Source of the DNA: Acidimicrobiia bacterium
GTDB lineage: Bacteria > Acidobacteriota > Vicinamibacteria > Vicinamibacterales > UBA2999
Assembly (NCBI GenBank): GCA_016871375.1
Contig: VFYY01000020.1
Coordinates: 1-36,228 of the forward strand
Reading direction: 5' to 3'
DNA length: 36,228 nucleotides
Shown here: piece after piece, positions 16,564-23,016 of the stretch
How the letters are laid out: each line of letters opens with the position of its first letter
Numbering within the stretch: position 1 is the stretch's first letter
Translations under genes and position numbers: made by a program
The notes under the pieces: model-generated
The model's database searches: none
What the model saw: only the letters and a program-made list of their open reading frames with translations
Told to the model about the DNA's origin: nothing

Positions 16564-16872
16564 ATGGAACATCGTTTCGACCGCATCGCGAAGTCCGTTG
16601 GCGCCGCCCTCACACGGCGCGAGGCACTGTGGCGTCTTGGAAAGGGCGTCGCCCTGGCCGCCGCGGCGGCTGTCGGCCTGCGGGCCGCGCCGCCTGAGAA
16701 TTGCGGGCACTGCTGTCAGGCGGCCTGCCGCACGCTCGACATCCCGCCGCGCGGTCCGGAGATGGCGTTTTGCATCCAGAACTGCCACGAGACCGGCGTT
16801 GCGATCGGTCCCACCGGAGAAATAAGCCGTACCTGCGAGAGCGTCTGCGTTCCACCGCCAGACCTGTCCTGA
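16564..16872 (+). CDS. Tat-leader eight-cysteine small protein
   Basis: 102 aa from ATG 16564 (GAAGGA six bases upstream; ATG 16558 lies too close to it). A twin-arginine-like leader, LTRREALWRLGKG (Arg18-Arg19), runs into an alanine-rich helix and a likely cleavage near LRAAP. The mature part of about 60 residues has eight cysteines at 47, 50, 51, 55, 70, 74, 91 and 95: C-x2-C-C-x3-C-x14-C-x3-C-x16-C-x3-C. The later pairs share a C-x3-C form. It has no tryptophan in the mature part, so it is not a TTQ-bearing MauA. Disulfides or a metal/cluster site are both possible. I do not recognise a named family. It follows a thioredoxin-fold gene by 15 bp. Confidence 0.7.
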   Translation: MEHRFDRIAKSVGAALTRREALWRLGKGVALAAAAAVGLRAAPPENCGHCCQAACRTLDIPPRGPEMAFCIQNCHETGVAIGPTGEISRTCESVCVPPPDLS

Positions 16873-17055
16873 GGACGCCCGGCCGGCGTTTCGACGTGTC
16901 GGAATTCCGGATCCCCCGTCCGGAACGCCGTCTCCTGTGCGTCATTCGCACGCATCTCGCCTGAAATCGCCTTGAAATAGCGCTTTTTCGCCGTGTCGGC
17001 TGCACGGGCACGCCCGTGGTGGTCGGCGCGGCGACAGCCCGGACGCCTTTCCGAC

Positions 17056-17075
17056 GAAAAACAGGCCTGTTTTTC
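17056..17075. promoter_or_regulatory. 20-base perfect palindrome upstream of the subtilase
   Basis: GAAAAACAGG is followed at once by its exact complement. With no loop it suits a protein-binding site rather than an RNA hairpin. It lies 34-53 bases before the subtilase start. The remaining gap (16873-17055) shows only short GC hairpins such as ACGGGCACGCCCGT and no gene. Confidence 0.4.
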
Positions 17076-17108
17076 CCTGGCCCCTCTTTTGCGCTCCGTG
17101 TCGGCGTC

Positions 17109-18905
17109 ATGCCTACACCGCGCACGCTGCTCACCGCCGCCGCCATCGTCCTGGCCTCGGCATCCACCGTTCTTGCCGAAGGCCAGCTGACCAAGGCCGA
17201 CATGTCCGTCAGGAAGGCAGTCGCCAGCGGCGCGACGTCGCTGCGGGTCATCGTTCGCACTGCGGGCTGCACCGCCACGGTGCAGCAGGCGCTCAAAGCG
17301 CACGGCGACACAGTGATCGGCGAACAGAAGCCGCTCAACGCGGTCACGGCCGTCGTCCACGTAAAACACATCGAGGAGTTCGAGGCGAACCCGTGCGTCA
17401 TCGGCGTGTCTGACGACGCGGTGATTGCGACGCACGCGGGCCCGAAGACCGGCGGCGGCGCCGGGGGCACCGCGCCTGTCGTCAGCCTGCTGCGCGAGAC
17501 GCTGGGGCTGACGGCCGGGGCCACGGGGGCCGGCGTGGGCATCGGGATCATCGACTCAGGCATCATCGCGAACACCGACTTCGAGGGCCGGATTACGGGT
17601 TTCTACAACTTCCTGAATGGCGCGAGCGGCTATGCCATGGCGGGCGACTCCTACGGGCACGGCACGCATGTTGCCGGTCTGGCGGGCGGCAGCGGTGCGA
17701 AGTCGTCGGGCCAGTACGCGGGCGTGGCGCCGGGCGCACGGCTGATCGGCATGGTGGCGCTCGACTCGAACGGGCAGGGGCGCACGAGCGACGTCATCAA
17801 CGCGATCAACTTCGCCGTTGCCAACAAGGCGCAGCTCGGCATCGACATCATCAACCTCTCGCTCGGCCACCCGATCTACGAGCCCGCGGCAACCGACCCG
17901 CTGGTGCAGGCGGTCGAGCGCGCCGTGGCCGCGGGCATCGTCGTTGTCGCGTCGGCGGGGAACTTCGGCGTCAACGCGGCGACCGGCCAGCCGGGCTACG
18001 GCGGCATCTCGTCGCCCGGCAACGCGCCGTCGGCCATCACGGTAGGCGCCTTCGACATGAACGGCACCGCCGCGCGGAGCGACGATGAAGTGGCGCCGTA
18101 CAGCTCGCGCGGCCCGACGTGGTACGACGGCTTCGCCAAGCCGGACGTGCTGGCGCCGGGACACCGTCTCGTCTCCGACACCGCGCGCACGACGACGCTC
18201 TACAAGAACTACACCTCGCTCCGCGTCACCAGCGACTATCTGCTGCTGAGCGGGTCGAGCATGGCAACCGCCGTCACCAGCGGCGTCGCGGCGCTCGTCA
18301 TCCAGGCCAACCGCGCCGTGAACGGCTATCCCGCGCGGCCGTCGATCACGCCGAACGCCGTCAAGGCGGTGATCGAGTTCACCGCCGTCAGGATGAAGAA
18401 CGCGCAGGGCGTGGCGTTCGACGAATTGATTCAGGGCGCGGGTGGAATCAACGCCGCCGGCGCCATCAGCCTTGCGTCGCTCATCAACACCGCCGCCCCG
18501 GTGGGATCGCCGTGGCTCACCGGTGGCTTCAATCCCGTGACCACGATCGCGGGCGAGCCGCTGCCGTGGGCGCAGAGCCTCGTCTGGGGCGACAGCATGG
18601 TCTGGGGCGACACGATCGCCATCAACTGGCCGGCCTGGGGGCAGGGGCTCGTGTGGGGCGACGACGACGGCCTGGTGTGGGGCGACGACGACAGCCTGGT
18701 GTGGGGCGACGGCCTCGTCTGGGGCGACGGCATCGTCCAGGGCATGGACGACGGCCTGGTCTGGGGCGACAGCCTCGTCTGGGGTGACAACCTGCTCTAT
18801 TGGACCGTGTGGGGCGACGCGAGCACGTTCATCTGGGGCAACCTGTACACCGTCACCAACGAGACCAGCAACAGCGACGTCTGGGCGACCCTGACGTTCC
18901 CGTAG
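17109..18905 (+). CDS. Secreted subtilase (S8 peptidase) with C-terminal VWGD repeats
   Basis: 598 aa from ATG 17109, where a signal peptide begins (cleavage near VLA-EG, residue 23). An I9-like propeptide region (about 25-120, LRVIVRTAGC... ending VIGVSDDAVI) precedes the S8 domain, with Asp149 (GIIDSG), His184 (YGHGTHVAG), Asn285 (ASAGN) and Ser384 (SGSSMATA). All catalytic residues are present. From about residue 492 to 578 the protein carries nine VWGD tetrapeptides, mostly preceded by SL or GL, plus AWGQ and IWGN variants. Such a repeat could form an adhesive or outer-membrane-attached stalk, which is inference. The frame is open upstream to 17016, but that part lacks a signal peptide. 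Confidence 0.92.
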   Translation: MPTPRTLLTAAAIVLASASTVLAEGQLTKADMSVRKAVASGATSLRVIVRTAGCTATVQQALKAHGDTVIGEQKPLNAVTAVVHVKHIEEFEANPCVIGVSDDAVIATHAGPKTGGGAGGTAPVVSLLRETLGLTAGATGAGVGIGIIDSGIIANTDFEGRITGFYNFLNGASGYAMAGDSYGHGTHVAGLAGGSGAKSSGQYAGVAPGARLIGMVALDSNGQGRTSDVINAINFAVANKAQLGIDIINLSLGHPIYEPAATDPLVQAVERAVAAGIVVVASAGNFGVNAATGQPGYGGISSPGNAPSAITVGAFDMNGTAARSDDEVAPYSSRGPTWYDGFAKPDVLAPGHRLVSDTARTTTLYKNYTSLRVTSDYLLLSGSSMATAVTSGVAALVIQANRAVNGYPARPSITPNAVKAVIEFTAVRMKNAQGVAFDELIQGAGGINAAGAISLASLINTAAPVGSPWLTGGFNPVTTIAGEPLPWAQSLVWGDSMVWGDTIAINWPAWGQGLVWGDDDGLVWGDDDSLVWGDGLVWGDGIVQGMDDGLVWGDSLVWGDNLLYWTVWGDASTFIWGNLYTVTNETSNSDVWATLTFP

Positions 18906-18920
18906 ACACTGACAGGACTG

Positions 18921-18955
18921 GTAGCCGGCGCTGTACAGGTCGACACGCCGGCTAC
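18921..18955 (+). terminator. Hairpin after the subtilase gene
   Basis: Perfect 10-base arms GTAGCCGGCG and CGCCGGCTAC with a 15-base loop, starting 15 bases after the stop. There is no U tract, so it is either a Rho-dependent 3' end or another copy of a short intergenic repeat. Confidence 0.45.
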
Positions 18956-19047
18956 GTCCGATCCCGCTAAGTCCTTCCAGCGATTAGATCGCCCCACTTG
19001 TATGAATCTTGTGGTCGTGTAGGAGCACCCCCGACGGAGTGTCACGC

Positions 19048-19329
19048 GTGGACGGCGTCGAGGAGTCCATCCTGACACTCGACGCGCGGTGGCGCGACGC
19101 GGAGGCGCGGCTCGACGAACAGGCCGGAAGCCTGCGCGCGCTCTTCGACGCGGACGAGGCGCTGCAGGCGCTGGTGACCGCGCTGCGCCGCGACAGCGCG
19201 GCCTACGCCGCGGAGCTCGAAGCGCTTCGACTGGAGCTGAACGCTGCATCACGCCGTAAGACAAGCCACAGAGACGCAGAGGTCACAGAGAAGAATAAGT
19301 CTCTGTGCCTCTGTGGCCCGTCTCAATAA
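19048..19329 (+). CDS. Small coiled-coil protein with repeat-derived tail
   Basis: 93 aa from GTG 19048 (GGAGT about seven bases upstream). Residues 1-70 are charged and heptad-like (ESILTLDARWRDAEARLDEQ, then LEALRLELNAASRR), predicting a cytoplasmic coiled coil. The last 25 residues (KTSHRDAEVTEKNKSLCLCG...) differ in composition because they are read from the CACAGAG inverted repeat at 19265-19317. The original end was probably near RRK and the tail was added by the repeat. It converges on the DUF1343 gene with a 7-base overlap of the stops. No family is recognised. Confidence 0.55.
   Translation: MDGVEESILTLDARWRDAEARLDEQAGSLRALFDADEALQALVTALRRDSAAYAAELEALRLELNAASRRKTSHRDAEVTEKNKSLCLCGPSQ
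19265..19317. repeat. CACAGAG nested inverted repeat
   Basis: Outer arms GCCACAGAG (19265-19273) and CTCTGTGGC (19309-19317), inner arms CACAGAGA (19284-19291) and TCTCTGTG (19300-19307), with an 8-base loop. It lies across the 3' end of the coiled-coil gene and just before the convergent gene's stop, so it may also serve as a two-way terminator. Confidence 0.6.
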
Positions 19330-20483
19330 AGCAGGAATGGCCTCCGCAGCTCGCGGAACGCCTGTTCGTCGGCGCGCCAGCTTGCCGCGATGGCGGAGAC
19401 CGGCGCGCCGGTTTCGATCTGGCGCCGCAAGGCGTCCGAGCCCGCGAGGATGTCGATCGGCAGCTTCGTGTGCTCGTACTCGTACGGCGGCTCGCGCCAG
19501 GCGAACCTGCGCGGGTCCTGCGCGTGGAAGGTCGCCAGCAGCGCCGCGCCGGTGCGCACCGGCTTGAACGCCTCGCGGTCGAGCACGTGGATCTGGCAGC
19601 CGCCGCATGCCTGCTTGGCGTGCTTCTGGAACGTCGGCTCGAACATCGCGGGCCGGAAGTAGACCCCGGGCAGGTCCTGGTCGTTCATCGCGGCGGCGAA
19701 CGCCTCCGCGTCGATCCACGGCGCGCCGACCAGCTCGAAGGGACGCGTCGTGCCGCGCCCTTCCGAGAGCATCGTCCCTTCGAAGAGCACCGTGCCCGGG
19801 AAGACGACCGCGGTGTCGGGCGTCGGCATGTTCGGCGACGGCATCACCCAGGGCACGCCGGTGTCCTCGGCGTACATCTCGCGGTGCCACGGCTCCATCG
19901 GCGCGATCTCGAGCGACGCGCCGATGCCGAAGCGGTCGTTGAACATCCAGGCGAGCTCGCCAATCGTCATCCCGTGCCGCATCGGGACCGGGAACAGGCC
20001 GACGAAGGACTCATAGCCCGCCACGAGCGACGCGCCTTCGACCTCCACGCCGCCGATCGGGTTCGGCCGATCGCAGACGATGACGTCCACGCCGTGCCGT
20101 GCCGCCGCGCGCAGGCAGTTCGCCATCGTGTAGATGTAGGTGTAGATGCGCGCGCCGATGTCCTGCAGGTCGATCACCAGGACGTCCACCTCGCGCAGCA
20201 TCTCGGCGGTGGGCTCGCGCGTGTCGCTGTAGAGGGAGTAGACCGGCACGCGCCGCGTCGCGTCGGTCGCGTGCGGCGTCTCGATCATGTTGTCCTGCAC
20301 GGTGGAGCGGAACCCGTGCTGCGGGCCGAAGATCGCGGTCAGGCGGACGCCGTCGGCGCGCGCGAGGCGATCGCTGATGTGCTCGAAGCCGCGGCCGACC
20401 GACGCGTGGTTGCAGACGACGCCGACGCGCCTGCCGCGCAGGCGCGAGGTGGCGAGCAGGACATCGGATCCCAGACGGACCAT
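19323..20483 (-). CDS. DUF1343 / NamZ-like exo-beta-N-acetylmuramidase
   Basis: 386 aa. The DUF1343 landmarks are clear: RVGVVCNHASV, LTAIFGPQHGFR, VPVYSLYSDTREPT, VLVIDLQDIGARIYTYIYTM, CDRPNPIGG and SPNMPTPDTAVVFPGTVLFEGT. The characterised member, Bacillus NamZ, removes MurNAc from the non-reducing end of peptidoglycan fragments. Unlike exported homologues, this one starts directly with the first strand (MVRLGSDVLLATSRL) and shows no signal peptide, so it probably acts in the cytoplasm on recycled fragments. ATG 20481-20483 is 33 bases from the divergent pirin start. No other recycling gene is adjacent. Confidence 0.88.
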   Translation of the reverse strand: MVRLGSDVLLATSRLRGRRVGVVCNHASVGRGFEHISDRLARADGVRLTAIFGPQHGFRSTVQDNMIETPHATDATRRVPVYSLYSDTREPTAEMLREVDVLVIDLQDIGARIYTYIYTMANCLRAAARHGVDVIVCDRPNPIGGVEVEGASLVAGYESFVGLFPVPMRHGMTIGELAWMFNDRFGIGASLEIAPMEPWHREMYAEDTGVPWVMPSPNMPTPDTAVVFPGTVLFEGTMLSEGRGTTRPFELVGAPWIDAEAFAAAMNDQDLPGVYFRPAMFEPTFQKHAKQACGGCQIHVLDREAFKPVRTGAALLATFHAQDPRRFAWREPPYEYEHTKLPIDILAGSDALRRQIETGAPVSAIAASWRADEQAFRELRRPFLLY

Positions 20484-20516
20484 GCGCTCAATTATCCGTC
20501 AGGTACAATGGCCGCC

Positions 20517-21215
20517 GTGATTGCTCGTCGTCCCGCGCACGAGCGCGGCCGCGCGGATTTCGGCTGGCTCGACAGCCGCCACACGTTCTCCTTCGGCGAG
20601 TACTACGACCCGCGCTACATGGGCTTCCGCGCGCTGCGCGTCATCAACGAGGACCGCGTGAAGCCCGGCCACGGCTTCGGCACGCACCCGCACCGCGACA
20701 TGGAGATCGTTTCCTACGTGCTCGAGGGCGAGCTCGCGCATCGCGACAGCATGGGCACCGGCTCCGTCATCCGGCCTGGCGACGTGCAGCGCATGTCGGC
20801 GGGCACCGGCGTGCTGCACAGCGAGATGAACCCGTCGGCGACGGCGCCCGTGCACTTCCTCCAGATCTGGCTCCTGCCGGAGGCGCGCGGCATCGAGCCG
20901 AGCTACGAGCAGAAGCGGTTCGAGCCGCACGAGAAGCAGGGGCGCCTCACGCTGATCGCCTCGCGCGAGGCGCGCGACGGAGCGATCACGATCCACCAGG
21001 ACGTGGACCTCTACGCCGGTCTCTTCAAGGCGGGCGAGGGCGTCCGGTTCGCGCTTCGGTCCGGGCGCCACGCCTGGATCCAGGTGGCGCAGGGAAGCGT
21101 CATTCTGAACGGGGAGACGCTGCAGCAGGGCGACGGCGCGGCGGTCGTTCAGGAGGACGCGCTCGACCTGCAGGCGCCCGGAGACGCGGAAATCCTCGTG
21201 TTCGATCTCGCCTGA
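20517..21215 (+). CDS. Pirin family protein (YhhW-like bicupin)
   Basis: 232 aa from GTG 20517, which gives the family start (VIARRPAHERG). ATG 20508 overlaps the TACAAT -10 box at 20504-20509 and is therefore unlikely. The first cupin has the metal set in THPHRDMEIVSYVLEGE and VLHSEMN (three His and a Glu). FGWLDSRHTFSFGEYYDP and ALRVINEDRV are pirin hallmarks. YhhW and human pirin bind iron and show quercetinase activity in vitro; the natural role in bacteria is uncertain. The second cupin domain is metal-free, as usual. Confidence 0.9.
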   Translation: MIARRPAHERGRADFGWLDSRHTFSFGEYYDPRYMGFRALRVINEDRVKPGHGFGTHPHRDMEIVSYVLEGELAHRDSMGTGSVIRPGDVQRMSAGTGVLHSEMNPSATAPVHFLQIWLLPEARGIEPSYEQKRFEPHEKQGRLTLIASREARDGAITIHQDVDLYAGLFKAGEGVRFALRSGRHAWIQVAQGSVILNGETLQQGDGAAVVQEDALDLQAPGDAEILVFDLA

Positions 21216-21234
21216 TTTTTCCCGCGTTTGCCCG

Positions 21235-21422
21235 GAAGGGGAGCTCAACACGCTCGAGATTCCGACCTTCGCCGCGAGCGCCGCGGCAGCGGCTGATTGG
21301 GCGTCCACCTCTCACGGGCTCAAGTACTACGAAGTGCAGGAGCAGAACCCGCTGCTCCGCCTTCCGGGCCTACCTCGCGGTCCACAACATGCGGAACACC
21401 GCGAAGGCGGAGCGACGCTAGA
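21235..21422 (+). pseudogene. Frameshifted remnant of an unknown gene
   Basis: A protein-like stretch with no start (EGELNTLEIPTFAAS, then SHGLKYYEVQEQNPLLR) is open from about 21235. A shift of one base near 21358-21362 lets it continue as FRAYLAVHNMRNTAKAERR and stop at 21420-21422. The two halves join well, which suggests a decayed gene end. The family is unknown. It lies between pirin and the 85-residue gene. Confidence 0.3.
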
Positions 21423-21434
21423 ATACGCGCACTC

Positions 21435-21692
21435 GTGACGCAGGAGCTTCCCGCGCGGCCCGTTGCCATCCTGTGGCAGCTGGCCTGGAACGACGATCGC
21501 CTCTTCTGTACGGTTTACAGGAACCGCGACGGCCTGCAGCTGCGCGTCGAGTCGGGGGACGCAGTGATCGTCAGCGAGCCGTTCGACCTCCAGCCGCGCA
21601 TGTTCGCGCGGACGCAGGCGCTCCGCGCCTCACTCAAGCGCCGCGGCTGGCAAGACGTCCCCGCGTCGTCTCGAGGAGGCTGTCGGTCATGA
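21435..21692 (+). CDS. Small hypothetical protein, end possibly altered
   Basis: 85 aa from GTG 21435, which follows a TAGAAT -10 box (21419-21424) closely enough for a leaderless message. The sequence (PVAILWQLAWNDDRLFCTVY, LRVESGDAVIVSEPFDL, then RTQALRASLKRRGWQD) looks like a compact beta-rich protein with a final helix. No family is recognised. The last 12 or so residues (VPASSRGGCRS) overlap the broken gene on the other strand and may be the product of a junction. Confidence 0.5.
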   Translation: MTQELPARPVAILWQLAWNDDRLFCTVYRNRDGLQLRVESGDAVIVSEPFDLQPRMFARTQALRASLKRRGWQDVPASSRGGCRS

Positions 21693-22017
21693 ACCCGCGC
21701 ACGTGGCCCCAGACGACGTCGAGGTCGGAATGCGCCCAGAAGTCGAAGCCGCGCAGGTCGTCTTCGAAGATGAGGCCGTACGCGGGCTTCAGGTCGCAGA
21801 CCTTCCGCCGCACCTTGTGGAAATCGACGGCCGTGCCGAGCGCCTCGGCCGCGCGCGCGCCGAGCGCATCGAGCTGCAGGGGCTTCAGCGCCACGTTGGG
21901 AGGCACCGCCGGCGCGGGATCGAAGTCCGTGTAGAGCAGCCACTGCACGTCGGGGTTGCGCGCGCAGGAGAGCGCGAAGGCCGGCCACCAGAACGGCGGC
22001 CGCCCGAAGTACGTCAG
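21634..22017 (-). pseudogene. Truncated DUF6625-like glycosyltransferase-type gene
   Basis: The minus frame reads TYFGRPPFWWPAFALSCARN, then DVQWLLYTDFDPAPAVPPNV, VRRKVCDLKPAYGLIFEDDL and FDFWAHSDLDVVWGHVRGFM. This is the N-terminal part of the DUF6625-like family found in polysaccharide clusters (from memory). It has no start codon before TYFG. It ends about 130 residues in, where family members go on for well over 100 more. Both ends are lost, so it is a remnant. The longest open piece with a start (GTG at 21946-21948) would be 104 aa and is unlikely to be functional. Confidence 0.5.
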
Positions 22018-22082
22018 TAGTTGGTCGCGCGACCGGCCGCTGACCTGAGGCGATCGCGTGTGCGTCCGAGCATTCCCGAACG

Positions 22083-22868
22083 CTACTTCTGCTCGCGGCT
22101 CTCGCGCAGGTAGTGCGGGCTGTAGGTGAGGCCGTACGAGGTCTTCTGCGCGGCAGCCGCCTTGTGCTGCGCGAACTCGCTTTGAGACTGCCGGATCGTC
22201 TTCAGCTCCTCCGCCGTGCAGTCACGCATCGTCACCTCTTCGCGCGGCACGAAGAAGACCTGGCCGATCGGCAGGCCGTGCGCGACCGTGATGCCCTCGC
22301 CGGGCTGCATCACGTAGCGGAACTCGCTCTCGTGCGCGTACCAGTCCGTCTCCACGCGGACGATGAGCATGGGCGCGACCGGGCGCTCGATCATGTTGAA
22401 GATCGGCGTGTAGACCGTGTCCCAGCCCTGCGGCGTCGCGAAGTTCGTGGCGGCACGGAGCGCCAGGGCGCCGGCCGGGGTCCCCATGTCCTCGGGCACG
22501 ACGAAGACGCGGGCCACCTTGAGCGCGTCCTCGCGGGAGAGGATCGGAACGCCCATGAACGCCACTTCTTCCTTGATCATCCCGATGCTGCCGAGCGACA
22601 TGGTGAAGGTGACCTGGAAGACCGGCGCCGACTTGCCGCTCTGCGTCTGCAGGTAGTAGACGAACTTGTACCGCCCGTCCCCCTCGTACTCGACGTAGTA
22701 GGACTCCTTCGGCTCGAGAGGGGCGTACACCATGAAGCCGAGGGCGCTGCCCGCCTCGAGCACGGGGCAGTGCCGGGCGTGCTGGGGCAGGAGCGGACGC
22801 TGAGCTTCGCGGCGGGGTTTCATCCCCACGCCCGGGCGCATCGGATTGGGGAAAAGACGGACTTCCAT
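22083..22868 (-). CDS. Hypothetical protein, 261 aa, unrecognised
   Basis: A soluble protein without signal peptide. A basic N-terminus (FPNPMRPGVGMKPRREAQRP) is followed by mixed alpha/beta sequence (ALGFMVYAPLEPKESYYVEY, TPIFNMIERPVAPMLIVRVE, VMQPGEGITVAHGLPIGQVF) and a basic, Tyr-rich C-terminus (TSYGLTYSPHYLRESREQK). The middle part vaguely recalls the DUF6065 group, but I do not trust it. ATG 22866-22868 is the only good start. It is divergent from the ankyrin operon across 148 bases. Confidence 0.72.
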   Translation of the reverse strand: MEVRLFPNPMRPGVGMKPRREAQRPLLPQHARHCPVLEAGSALGFMVYAPLEPKESYYVEYEGDGRYKFVYYLQTQSGKSAPVFQVTFTMSLGSIGMIKEEVAFMGVPILSREDALKVARVFVVPEDMGTPAGALALRAATNFATPQGWDTVYTPIFNMIERPVAPMLIVRVETDWYAHESEFRYVMQPGEGITVAHGLPIGQVFFVPREEVTMRDCTAEELKTIRQSQSEFAQHKAAAAQKTSYGLTYSPHYLRESREQK

Positions 22869-22911
22869 GCGCGTATGTTACGTGGCAATCCGCCGATCGT
22901 CATAACCGGGC

Positions 22912-22961
22912 GAATATTTCGCAAAACTATCGTCTCTGTCCTCAAGATTTCAGAATATTTC
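22912..22961. repeat. GAATATTTC direct repeat in a divergent promoter gap
   Basis: GAATATTTC occurs at 22912-22920 and 22953-22961, 41 bases apart (about four helical turns). The gap is AT-richer than its surroundings. It lies upstream of the ankyrin operon's -10 box and could bind a regulator. Confidence 0.35.
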
Positions 22962-22987
22962 CTGGATCAAATGGACGGGCGGGGCGG

Positions 22988-22993
22988 TATCAT
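22988..22993 (+). promoter_or_regulatory. -10 box of the ankyrin-cytochrome operon
   Basis: GGTATCAT places a TATCAT box 24 bases before ATG 23017, leaving room for the AGGGAGAGG ribosome site at 23003-23011. The -35 is not clear. Confidence 0.4.
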
Positions 22994-23016
22994 TTCCCAC
23001 TGAGGGAGAGGTGTCG

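Noticed and set aside
16564-16872. Methylamine dehydrogenase small subunit (MauA)
   Set aside because: The mature region has no tryptophan, so no TTQ cofactor can form; cysteine number and length also differ.
16873-17108. Riboswitch (for example cyclic di-GMP type) upstream of the subtilase
   Set aside because: Short GC hairpins occur, but I could not match the conserved core of any known class.
18577-18842. Tandem DNA repeat considered as CRISPR or minisatellite
   Set aside because: Units are in frame, degenerate at third positions and keep VWGD in protein, so selection is on the protein; there are no regular spacers.
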